Origin: Phaeotremella fagi
Taxonomy: Eukaryota; Basidiomycota; Tremellomycetes; Tremellales; Phaeotremellaceae
Direction: 5' to 3'
DNA: 64,000 nt
Assembly: GCA_001599715.1 (NCBI GenBank)
Contig: BCHU01000006.1
Location: 372,001 to 436,000, forward strand
Shown here: piece after piece, positions 35,229 through 46,100 of the stretch
Position numbering within the stretch: position 1 is the stretch's first letter
Layout: each line of letters opens with the position of its first letter
Notes under the pieces: generated by a model
Databases searched by the model: none
What the model was told of the DNA's origin: nothing
Seen by the model: the letters and a program-made list of their open reading frames with translations, nothing else
Position numbers and translations under genes: made by a program

Positions 35229-37682
35229 CTACATGATAATACATTCACTCTCAGCGTCTTTTCTAGATGGTCGACCTGTACCACCTTTTTTAGCGTTGTT
35301 GTTGAGTTCAGTCAAACGTTGCATCGCTCTTTTATGATGTTGTGCTGGAAGTCGGGTGTTAGTCATATATAATTCGGCTGGGTGACGAATGAATGAGAGA
35401 TAAAATGCTCACCCGCTGCTCTCATATACCATTTCTTGGCGAATTCCATATCTTGTTTCACTCCTATTCCGATTTCCGTATAATCTAATCTCAAATATCA
35501 GCAACAAGTATGCTAATCGGTGAAAACAAACTCACAACCAACTGCATATTCCGCCTTGGCCAAACCTTTATTAGCAGCTTTCCTTCCCCACAGGTAAGCC
35601 TCCGTATCCGATTGTTTAAGTACACCCTCTAAGACAGATTGTCAGTAATCCCTATACCAATTGGAAAAGTATAATACTCACCACTTCCAGTTAAATACCA
35701 ACCACTCAACGCTAATTCAGCTTCACTATCCCCCTTCTCAGCTGCTTTGGTATACCAAGCAATACTTTTCCTTGGATCGATCGGACAACCAAGTTGACCG
35801 AATTCGTAGCAAGCGCCCAGCTTGAATTGAGCTGGGGCGTAACCCAACCCAGCAGCCTGAGTGAAAAGTTCTCTAGCAACGTTGATATCGTGTGGAACAA
35901 CTCCACCGTTATTAGGTCTTTCGTGTAATAACGCCAGTTCATGTAACGCATGTGGATTATCTTCATCGGCTTGACCAGCTGCTCTTCCTAACCATACGAT
36001 TGATTCTCGAGGATTCCTTTTCTGACCGAGTAGACCTCCTAACAATATCATTCCTAATTTATACATCGCTGCTGTATCACCTAGAGCTGCGGCTTTCCTG
36101 TAGAACAACGTTGCTCGATTAGGATCTTTTTTGGTACCTGCTCCGATTTCGTTACAGACTGCTGATCGATACGTCGCAGCTGGATGATTTAGTTTTGAAG
36201 CCATTAAATAAAGATAGTACGCCCTTTCATGATCAACTTGTAAACCTAGTTGACCAGTTCCATAAAGATTAGCTAAAAAGAACTGAGCATCCGCATAAGG
36301 TTCTTTCCCCTCTGCTAATTTTTTAATGTTCTTCAACGACTCGGCTAAAAGAACATCACGATATTTTCTACCAACTCTTGGATCCGTCATTGATACTTCG
36401 TCACCTAATTTCTTAGCTGCTTCGATGAGATATTTTGAAAAGGCGAATTGAGCTTCAGGGTCTGGATCATGTTTCATTCGATTTCTATAGTCATCAACGT
36501 ATTGTTTCGTGTATGGAGGTTTGTTGACATCAATCGCTTGTTGAGTTCCACGTCTTCTCGTTGAACTGGCACCAATTGATGTTGTAGGTTTTCGAGTCAG
36601 TGGTGCGGACGATCCAGAGGAGGTTGATACTGCGGAAACAGTCGTCGCTGTAGTATTCGTTCTAGCTAACGTCGTCGTACTATCTTGACGAGTGGGTAGA
36701 TTGGCCGTAGAAGATCCAGGTAAAGGATATGATGGTTGATTTGAAGGTGGGGGAGGTGGGTTCAAACCCAAGAAATCATTCGCAGCTGAATAATAAGGAT
36801 TATTAAAATCCTGTTGAGGTTGACCATTGAAATTAGCATAAGGATCCCAACCTGTTGAAGTGTTCGTTTGAGGGTAATCATAAGTCTGACCTTGTGGTTG
36901 AGGAACACCACCATTATAAGCACCCATTCCTGAATCTAGACTGTAAACACTGGCAGATCCGTCAACATCTTGTGATCCAGTGTAACCACCTGTAACAGCC
37001 CGTTGTCTAGGTGGGAAGTTTCTAGGTGGTAAACCTGAACGTTGAGTTGGCATCGTGTGCATTCTGGTAGGTGGATTATTCGTTGGTATCGATTCGGTTA
37101 ATCTCAAATTTGAAAAATCAAGTTCATTAGGTTCCGAATTAGGTCGACGGAGTCCACCACCTGTACTACCACCTGATAATCTTCGTGGATCCTGGATTGA
37201 ATATTGATCATAAGCGGTTGAAGGTGAGTACGGTGCTGGATGTCCGTAATCGACAGGTGAGAATGGTGCTTGATCGGATGAGGGTGTACGATAATGAGAT
37301 GGTGGTTGGGATGGATGCTGATGTGGTTGTGGTTGTGACATGTCGATTGGTTGTGGGGAGGCAAAGTAGTCTATAGGTTTTGACGATTCAGATGCCATTA
37401 AAGCGTTATATGATGGTAACGGTGGGTTGGGATCAGGATGAGCTGCGGGGTTGAGATGGGTCAGTTTAGAATTTAAAGGTAGTCGCCCGAGCAACGAAAC
37501 TTCGTGGGTAACTCACATCTATCCCTCAAGCTTACACTTCTAGCAGTTATACCACCTACTCCTACTGCTCCTGATACAGCATTACCTTGAGATTGAGAAT
37601 AATCATCATAAGTCTGTGCGCGACGAGGGTTGAATTGTTGGGAGGATGAAGAAGGGAGTGGGAGCGGTAGGGGCGGGTTCAT
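35229..37682 (-). CDS. Skt5/Chs4-type chitin synthase activator with CaaX box
   Basis: Activator and membrane anchor for a chitin synthase (Chs3-type) during wall and septum synthesis. About 730 residues. The first half is Pro/Gln/Ser-rich and disordered. From about residue 320 (NKPPYTKQYVDDYRNRMKHD) begin Sel1-type repeats: AQFFLANLYGTGQLGLQVD, AATYRSAVCNEIGAGTKKD, AAMYKLGMILLGGLL, ALHELALLHE, APAQFKLGACYEFGQLG, AEYAVG and AKKWYMRAA, seven or so in all. The protein ends ESECIIM, a C-terminal CaaX prenylation motif, as in yeast Skt5. The first intron (74 nt) joins VSLRDR to SHPDPNPPL. Stop TAG is at 35229-35231. It is divergent from TRP2 and ends 107 bp from the CHI-like gene. Confidence 0.88.
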
Positions 37683-38059
37683 GGGTGAGGTGAAGTATGA
37701 TGTGATATGATATGATCTAAGAGGATGGGTATCGATGTCTGAGTGAGGGAATGAGTTGTCTAGTCTAGAATGGATTATACTTTCAACTAAGTGATATTTA
37801 ATGTTAGGGGGCTGAAGAATTGACGAGACGAGACGATTGATCTACGGTACAAGTTAGTTACGATTTAGTACTGAGTACATAATACTTTATTCAATCCCTC
37901 CATTTTATCTGATCCAATACTCCTACCACGTGGCAACTTTGATCTTTTTGACTCGTTACAAAAGGCAGCTCTGAAGGTATTCACTCATTCTCAATCATTA
38001 CCCATCTCGAATCTCCTCTCTCACCAGACATCCATAGTCTAGTCTAGAACCCCCCAAAA
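37683..38059. promoter_or_regulatory. Divergent promoter of SKT5 (-) and anthranilate synthase (+) with E-box and Gcn4-like site
   Basis: CACGTG at 37927-37932 is followed by TGACTC at 37949-37954, the core of the Gcn4/Cpc1 site (TGACTCA in full; here the last base is G). A tryptophan-pathway gene under general amino-acid control would fit this. No gene lies in the 377 bp. Confidence 0.5.
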
Positions 38060-40045
38060 ATGAATGAACCAGTAAGTCCAGCCCTCTCCCCTCCCACAAC
38101 TCCACCCAAAAAGCCATCATTCACCCCCTCTGCTCAGATCATCGCAACCCCCACCCTCCCAGACCTCATATCCCTCCTAGCCTCATCTTCATCCTCCCCT
38201 TCAACCCTAGCTCCACCCTCTTCTTCGACCTATCCATCAACCTCAAAAACAACAACAGAAAATGGTAACTCCACCTCACCTTCGGAAACGGAAACCATCA
38301 AACCAAATCTTGTCCCTGTTTATATCGAACTTCCAGCAGATTTACTTACTCCTGTAGCTGCTTATCTCAAGATAGCTAATGAGAGTACTTATAGTTTCTT
38401 GTTGGAGAGTATCACTGGTGGAGAGAGTTTAGCTAGATATAGTTTTATCGGTGCAGGTGGGTAGCTGATGATTACTCGTTCGTAGGGTGTCAGCTGAATC
38501 ATTACACTTAGACCCACTTAAGACTATCAGAACAGGTGAAGGGTTTGATGCAGCGGGAGATCCATTAAAAATACTAGAAAAAGAATTGGAGTCGTATAAA
38601 TACGTTAAACTACCTCAAGTCCCAACATTCACTGGTGGAGCAGTGGGTTTCATAACCTACGATTCAATAGTTCATTTCGAACCAACGACCAAACCGAAAA
38701 CACCATTAATCAATCCGTTACCTGGATTACCAGAAGCGTTCTTCATGATAACAAACACCTTAATCATCTTTGATCATATCTATCAAACGATAAAAATAGT
38801 TTCCCACGTTCACTTACCAAATTCATCATCGGTCGATGAAATTCCGAAATTATATGAAGAATGTTTAAACAGGATTGCAGATTTGAAATCGAAATTAGAA
38901 AATCCAATTGTCCCATTACCGAAACAAGGACCGATTACATTAGGTGGTCAAGCGACTTCGAACGTTGGTAAAAAAGGATATGAAGGGTTTGTCACGAAAT
39001 TGAAGGAACGCATTTTGAAGGGTGATATCATTCAAGCTGTACCTAGTCAAAGATTAGCTCGTCCAACCGCTTTACATCCTTTCAACGTTTATAGACATTT
39101 AAGAAGACTTAATCCATCTCCTTATATGTTTTATTTGGATTGTGGGGATGTTCAATTGGTCGGTGCAAGTCCTGAAACTTTGTGTAAAGTTACCGGTAGA
39201 AAGGTTTATAATCATGCTATTGCTGGTACGGTTAGACGTGGTAAAACTGCGGAGGGTGAGTCGAATTGGTGTGCGAGTATGAATCCGAGTTGACGTTAAC
39301 GTTTAGAGGATACCAATCTTGGTCAATCATTGTTGGAATCGGAAAAAGACAGAGCGGAACATATCATGCTAGTCGATTTAGCTCGTAACGACGTTAACAG
39401 AGTTTGTAAACCCGAAACCGTCAAAGTAGATGATTTGATGAAAGTGGAAAAATTCTCTCACGTCATTCATTTGACTTCACAAATCAGTGGTATACTTCGA
39501 GATGATCAATCTAGGTACGAGACGAAAACCTTCCACTAAACTTGAAATGAATCTTGAACTGATCTCGATTGATGATCTAGGTTCGACGCTTTCAGATCAA
39601 TCTTCCCTGCTGGTACGGTATCCGGTGCACCCAAAGTTAAAGCTATCCAATTAGTCAGTGGATTAGAGAAAGAACGTAGAGGGGTTTATGCGGGTGCAGT
39701 TGGACGATTTGATTTCGATAGAAACGAATTGGATACTTGCATAGCGATTAGGACAATGACTTTTAAAGATGGTGTGGTATATTTACAAGCTGGTTAGTCG
39801 TTTCTCTTTCGAAAAATACCTTGAATTTGAAGTTGGGCTGATTGGGTTTAAAGGTGGTGGAATCGTTTTCGATTCGGTTGAAGAGGATGAATATGTTGAG
39901 ACTATCAATAAATTGGGTGCTAATGTCAAATGTATCGAGGAAGCTGAGAGTGAGTGTGATTCTTTGATACGAGTAGTGTTGGTAATTTACGAATGAAAAT
40001 CTTTTCTTAGAATATTACGCTCAACTTCAAGGTCAACAGATTTGA
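38060..40045 (+). CDS. TRP2: Anthranilate synthase component I (tryptophan biosynthesis)
   Basis: Converts chorismate to anthranilate, with ammonia from the glutamine amidotransferase partner (component II, encoded elsewhere). Six exons (38060-38456, 38494-39255, 39307-39514, 39581-39792, 39854-39949, 40011-40045) encode 569 residues. The N-terminal domain holds the tryptophan-inhibition site region [18 protein letters not shown]. The chorismate-binding domain has [95 protein letters not shown] and [15 protein letters not shown], all standard for active enzymes. The C-terminus ends YAQLQGQQI. The first intron donor was taken at 38457, which joins FIGA to AESLHLD. Aminodeoxychorismate synthase is the nearest alternative but usually carries a fused amidotransferase. 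Confidence 0.95.
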
Positions 40046-40309
40046 TTTGGATCTCGACTTCGATAAGACACAAATTATGCATATGATTCAACTATTGACT
40101 TATGAAATGCGATATCTGAAAAACATCTCTTGTTGATATTCCAAAGTGTTGAATAAGCTTTTCGATCTGACCATTGGAAAAGTGTGTTACGAGCCATTTT
40201 TATTTCTGAAGTTGCATTAGACAACGAAACAGGTATTCACATCTAACTATACAGACTATAAACCAAAGGAACGGAAACACTCGTCATACGTGTATGTGTA
40301 CATACTGAT

Positions 40310-41071
40310 CTAACCAAAATTCCTAAAAAACCAAAAATCCATTTGAACCATCAAAACCACGAACACCCACAGACCCAAGTACATCCAGTCAGGTCGAACC
40401 CTAAACCCACTTGACCAGACACTCTTCGAAGTTGATTTAGGAATAGCGACTGATGTCGCTGTCGACCATGCGGTCGTGGTCCCAGTGGACCCGCCGGTTA
40501 GATGAGTCCAATCCGTCCCAGTCCCACCACCTGTAGTCGTGTAAACCTGTTGTCCAACCACACTAGTCCAATAACTAGTTAAGGTTACTACACTACAAGT
40601 CGTACTCTCGTACAAACTACTGAATAGAATCGTTGATGGACCTGGAGTCTCAACTACCTCCGTCGTAGTAGTCGTCTGAGTCGTCGTTGCCGTTAACGTG
40701 GAAACAAAAGTCGTTGTGGAAGTGATATAACTTGGTGTATAACTTGTAACGGTGATGGTTTGACTGTTGGTGATATAAGTCGTTGTTAGACATGGGACAC
40801 TGGTTGTGATTATTATGGTGGTGGTTATCGTTGAGGCGGTTAGGGTTTCGGAAGTTGGGGTGAAGGTGCATGGGGAATCGCATCTTTTTTGGGGGGGTGG
40901 GGTTGGGGTTGGTTGCAGTTCTGGTTCTGGTTGACTTGGGGTTGGGAGTTGGTTAGTGGTTGGTGTCGGTGTCGGTGTTGCGGCTAGGTTTGGTTGACTT
41001 GGAGGGATTGGAGTTTGAGCGTTGATGGTGATACTGAGTATCAATGAAATTAGTATAATCAGTCTAAGCAT
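40310..41071 (-). CDS. Secreted Thr/Ser-rich surface protein
   Basis: Single-exon, 253 residues. It begins with a clear signal peptide (MLRLIILISLILSITINAQ). A Pro/Thr spacer with repeated TPTPTP and PEPELQPTPTPPP follows. A small Cys pair (KRCDSPCTF) leads into a ~130-residue Thr/Ser/Ile beta-rich stretch (TITTTIIITTS, TTTYITNSQTITVTS, TATTTQTTTTTEVVETPG) suited to heavy O-mannosylation. The C-terminus, after a Gly/Thr-rich segment, is hydrophobic (WMYLGLWVFVVLMVQMDFWFF), either a GPI-addition signal or a membrane anchor; it ends RNFG, which is atypical for a GPI tail. No enzyme domain. Likely a wall mannoprotein; function unknown. Confidence 0.65.
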   Translation of the reverse strand: MLRLIILISLILSITINAQTPIPPSQPNLAATPTPTPTTNQLPTPSQPEPELQPTPTPPPQKRCDSPCTFTPTSETLTASTITTTIIITTSVPCLTTTYITNSQTITVTSYTPSYITSTTTFVSTLTATTTQTTTTTEVVETPGPSTILFSSLYESTTCSVVTLTSYWTSVVGQQVYTTTGGGTGTDWTHLTGGSTGTTTAWSTATSVAIPKSTSKSVWSSGFRVRPDWMYLGLWVFVVLMVQMDFWFFRNFG

Positions 41072-41365
41072 TTTTGTCGTTTACGGGAATGGGTCAGTCT
41101 TGAAAGATGAATTGAAGTCAAATCTGGTGTCCCCGTTTTCTTCTCTCTTGTCGACGTCAGTACTGTGTTGTACACATAAAGGATCATTCTTTCGAAACTC
41201 AAATTCAAACACCGATCGTGTTAGCTACATGTCCTTTGTCGGATTTCAAGTACATCCTGCCTCAGTCATAGACCACATTCAGATATGTGGTTTCAGGTTT
41301 CCCAATCGAACCCCTGTTCACCATTAATAAATCATGCATTGCTGTTATTCAATTTTTAATTGGAT

Positions 41366-42592
41366 CTATTTCTTCTCTTCCTTTGGTGGAGGTGGAGGTG
41401 GGATTTTGAAGTTCTACACGAATAGGTCAGTTGTATTATCGAATTTGTAATTATCAGCGACATACCTCCGGTTTGACATCTGGGTTTCCAGATCCAACTT
41501 GTTCCCAAGGTGAGTTGGCGTCACTGAAGTCACTATAGATTTCGTTAGCTTTTGTGGTTCTAGATAGTTGAGGGACGTACCGATAAGTTTGGGTGAGTTG
41601 TAGTGGTTCGTAGACAACACGTTTTTTCTCTTCGTCATATCTAACTTCGGAGTATCCCTGGAGAGGTGTAAGTTTGTACAAGGGGGGGGAGGGGAAGAGT
41701 CGATTTGTGCTTACAGTCAATGGGAAATCTTTTCTCAATGGATGACCCTCGAAACCTAATCGAAATCAGTATATCCTCAAACAAAGTGAGATGATGTCCT
41801 TATGCTCACCGTAATCAGTCAAAATACGACGACTAAATGGTATTCAGCTTAGACGCTTTTACTCAACCCCAACTCCACTTACAGATCGGGATGCCCACTG
41901 AAGAAAACACCAAACATATCCCACACTTCTCTTTCGTACCAATCTGCACCTCTGTATACTTCAACAGCTGATGGAACAGGTGTAACTTCGTCTGCATAAG
42001 TTTTGACTCTAATTCTTGATTGATGAGCGACAGAGAGAAGGTTATAAACAATCTAAAAGAGGGTTCGTGCAAGGTTAATTAAAGATCGACCAAAACATCA
42101 AATTTCTAACTTACCTCAAATCGATGTGCTTTAGTGGGGAAATCAACAGCGGTAATATCCATAACAGATTTATATTGACATTGAGTGTGATCTCTCAAGA
42201 AAGTTAACACTGGTACGATAGCAGTTGGTGGAACGTAAAGAGTTAATTCATCTTTGTAGACTGAAAATTGTTGAATATATTTTGGTAAACATGTTAAAAT
42301 GTATTGACCGTAACTGTGGAGTGGTGATGAGAGTGATGCAGTTGCGTCTGCTGGATTTATACCGGTTGGTTCGGTGAAGGGTGATAGAGAAGGTTCAGCT
42401 GGGGTGTGGGAGGTTGGTGTTAGGTGAAGGAACGCTTTTAAAGGAGATAGAAGGTAACTTACCTGCTCTGATGATTGGAGTTGTTCTGATATACCTTAGA
42501 GACGAGTTTACTGGGGTACGGATAGAAGATCTTATTGAGGATCTTAAAGCTGTTGAAGCTATTGAAAGAGAAGATCTAGCTATAGATACCAT
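41366..42592 (-). CDS. NADH:ubiquinone oxidoreductase 30-kDa subunit (NDUFS3/NuoC)
   Basis: Core peripheral-arm subunit of mitochondrial complex I. It starts [19 protein letters not shown], an Arg/Ser-rich presequence, and the first intron joins IIRA to AEPSLSP. The conserved core includes [19 protein letters not shown], the DITAVDFP strand, RFEIVYNLLS, and the family signature [26 protein letters not shown] followed by [13 protein letters not shown]. The end is a short Pro/Lys tail ([12 protein letters not shown]) from a last small exon after a 50-nt intron. Stop TAG is at 41366-41368. About eight exons and 280-290 residues, the normal length. Presence of this gene means that the organism has a genuine complex I, unlike Saccharomyces. 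Confidence 0.93.
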
Positions 42593-43144
42593 TGTTGTTG
42601 GTGGTGGTGGGTAGAGATCAACGAATTAACTGCAAGCTATAACTACACCACCATTACGATGGATGCCACTGACGGTGTTAGTCGGTGTTATCGAAAGTGG
42701 CCTTCTGTGGATGCATTGTGTGAGGGAGGGAGTGACTGACTGACAACCAGTACTACAGACAGATATACACTCACTTCTCTATATAAAACATCTACAACTC
42801 TACAGTCTATCTGAAAAGTACACCCCAACTACTACCTAGTTTCATCTCAATTCACTTGTCCAGAAGACTCATACGCTTCCCCTCACAACGTCCTTTCTCC
42901 CTTCTCGAGTTCCTCAAGCTACCCTTCAATCAATAAACGCGTTTATAACAAGTGCTTCGACTGGTCTGACAACTCCGACTCGCACTTCAGAGTCATCAAG
43001 TAATAAAACCATTCCCACAGCTCTTAATCCAAGAGTGTGAGTAAAGTAGGTTGGTGATACCAATGTAAGTTCTCTTCGTTTCACTCTCTACTCAACCTCA
43101 GTGGCGTCAGACTGACCTCTACACTTATACCACAGGTCCACAAA
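42593..43144. promoter_or_regulatory. Divergent promoter of complex I subunit (-) and low-complexity protein (+)
   Basis: 552 bp without coding sequence. TATATAAAA at 42780-42788 is oriented for the plus-strand gene. A probable 5' UTR intron spans 43065-43135 (donor GTAAGT, acceptor CACAG), ending nine bases before the plus-strand ATG. Confidence 0.55.
43065..43135 (+). other. Probable 5' UTR intron of the low-complexity protein gene
   Basis: A consensus donor (AATGTAAGT) and an acceptor (TTATACCACAG) bracket 71 nt just upstream of the start codon. No ATG lies between the acceptor and the proposed start. This is inference from splice signals only. Confidence 0.45.
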
Positions 43145-46100
43145 ATGAGTACACCCCCAACTGAAATCAAACAATTAGAACCTACAGAAAACATAACGGA
43201 CCACAATGCTACATCTCTAGATTCCGCTGTTGGCGGGAAGGAGAGTAGCGAAAAGGGGGAAACACAAATTAATTCAATAATTCAACAGAAGGATGTTGGA
43301 GGGAATGATGACGAGAGTGATGCAATTAAGAAGATTGAGGTGACATCTATGGATAAGAAGGACGAAGTCATTGAAGAAAGTGAAGATGAGGTGGATGGGC
43401 TGGTTGATGGTGATAAAGATGAAGAAACTGTTGATCTAAATCTCAAAATCGAAGATCAAGATTTGGAAAACTCAACAACAGAGGAAATTACATCGACGAT
43501 CGATATAGGAGAAAACAGATTAGAGATATCGTCATCAACTGTTGAAGAGGAAGTTTCAAAACCTATGGAAACCATTTCAAACTCTCTATCATCACCGATG
43601 CCAAGTTCGTTTATTCGTGCACCCACACCTTCATCTCGAACTTCAACACCACCTCTAACATCTGGAACTGCCAAACCCAAAAAATTCAGTTCTGTCAACG
43701 TCAATCAAAAATTCTTGAGTAAAGGAGCGAGTCCGGTTCCTGCCGCTGGATCTACGAAACTTGGGAGTCTGAGCGGTAAGTCGATCTAGGACGACCAACA
43801 ACCATCAATTTATACTGACCCCTTCAATCCAGGTCGTCCGACCACATCACCCCTACCAATCGCCTCTCAATCTTCTCGATTATTAGCTACGAAGCTCACG
43901 TCAGTTCCTGGATCTAAACCAACTGCATCTCCGAATCCTCCAACATCAACAGCAGGCGGTTCAGGCACTTCTTCACCATGGGCAAAACCGGCTGTACCAC
44001 TCGCAGCAGAAAGTTTATCCAGATCAGCGTCCCCCGCACAAAGTTCAACAACGACACCGACAGTTGTTCAACCTATCCCGAAATCTCGTGGTTTAGTTAG
44101 TACATCAACGAATGTCGTTATTGGATCTAGTCCTTTTGTTCCACCTAGGAAAGTTTGGGGTTCTGTCGCTGGTGATGGAAGGGGTCAAGGATTGGGTTTA
44201 ACGAGAGACTTTCCAACGGCCAAGGAAGTTGCTGATGGTGGGTTCAGATATTCGAGAGAGTCTTTTCACCTAGCTGAACTCATATCAGGTCAAAGAGCAG
44301 CTATTCAAAATGCTCAACTCGCTGCTCAGGCTACTGCAGCCCATAACCAAGCTATATTACAGGGATTAAGCGCTTTCACTCAGCTTGACCCTAATTCACA
44401 TAGATGGGATGTGGGTTGAATTGATATCTTGAAGTTGTGCCTTACTGATTGACTTTCATTAGGATGAAGATGACGATGATGGAGTTATAGATTTTGGAGA
44501 TGGAACGATTTATCGCACACATGATAATGTAGCACAACCTACGATACTGGCGACAACAACGACGACTACAGAACCAGTTTCAAAATCCGAAAGATTCCAG
44601 GAGGATTTCGATAGATCGTGGCCACGTCGTTCGATATCCCCAGTCCAGAATGTCGAATCTGCTTCCTCACAAAGAAGGTTGGATGAAGATAAACGTGTTT
44701 TATTTAACGCAACATCTAACAGACTTGAACCTTCCTCATCTTCCACATCACGTTTCCCACCTGTACCACCGCCACCCCAACCAACTCGATTACTCAGTCG
44801 GCATGAAATCTCTAGGGATAAAAGATCTTCTGGGACTTTTGAAAGGCCTTTACCACCTCATCTTCAAGGTGGTGAAAGGATGTTACCACCTCATATGGCA
44901 GGACAACAACAACCTTCGAGTAGTGGAACGAGAAGACCTTCTTGGGGTGCACATTCGCAACGTGAAGCACCGCCTCATATGGACCGAAGGGAACCAAATC
45001 AACAACCTTATCCCAATCGATCACCTCAACAATCAATTTCGTCTCTGGGTGGAAGAAGATCTTTCAGTAGTCAAGGTCCGCCGCCACTCGTTTCTCCACC
45101 TATACCACTCGTTCATCCTCCGACAACAAGTTCTGCACCGATAGTCGATGCTCAGAGTGCGGAAATGCATAACGCAGCGGAGAAAGCGAGATTGAGAAGA
45201 TTGGCCGAAGAAGCTGAACGTGAAGCTGTTGCAGAGAGGGCGAGACAGAAGGCAAGGGAATTAGAGGAAAGATTGAAAGGATCGATTTCCGCCTCTGGAA
45301 CCTCACAAACAATATCAACACCTTCAAATCTGACCGAAACGAACAAACCTCAACAAGTTATTTTAACCCGACCGAAACCCTCGGAGCAATTGTTACCAAG
45401 TCAACAGCAACAACTCGTAGCTGGTTTACCAGCTCGACCTGGTATGGAACCACGAGCTAGTGTCTCGCAATCTAAACAAGCAGAATCGAGTTGGAGAGCT
45501 AGGACGGGTTCTGAAAGCAGCAAAGTTGAAGGTTTAACGAATCGTGTTACCAGACCCACGGCCGAATCATTCTTTGATTCTCAACCTTCGACGGAGAGAC
45601 GTGAAAGTTGGCGTGGAAGAGATCAACCTTATCCTACACAAGATGTTTCTCAGAATATCACTCAATCGCCTGAAATACCTCCAGTGGCCTTGCAGTCCTC
45701 ACATCAAGAAGGCAAATTCGATGATATGTTGGCTAGGTTGCAAGCTGCTATGACTGCTTCTAGGACGATACCTCCACCTCCACCTCCTACCACTGAAATT
45801 CAACCTGTTAAAGAGGTCACTGCTATTCTCAAGCCACCCCCTAAATTTGCTCCTCCACCTGGAATCCCTCAACCTCAGTCACAGATACCTCCTCAAACTC
45901 TACCTTCTGCTTCAATAGCAGAAGCTACCGCTGCATCAGAACCGCCTTCAGTTAACCCTATACCACCTCCACCACCTCCATCTCTGGTCCCTACCTACTT
46001 CGATGTCACACAAATTGAAGTCCCGAAATCTCCTCCACCGGCATGGAAAAGTTATGTGATCAGATTACCGAAATCGACTTTAGCACCTCGTATCAAACCA

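Noticed and set aside
38494..39255. Possibility that the gene at 38060 is aminodeoxychorismate synthase
   Set aside because: No amidotransferase domain is fused, and the motif order ([15 protein letters not shown]) and length match anthranilate synthase component I.
44650..45144. 164-codon alternative-frame ORF inside the low-complexity gene
   Set aside because: It is a shadow of the Pro/Gln-rich coding frame; codon pattern follows the main frame.
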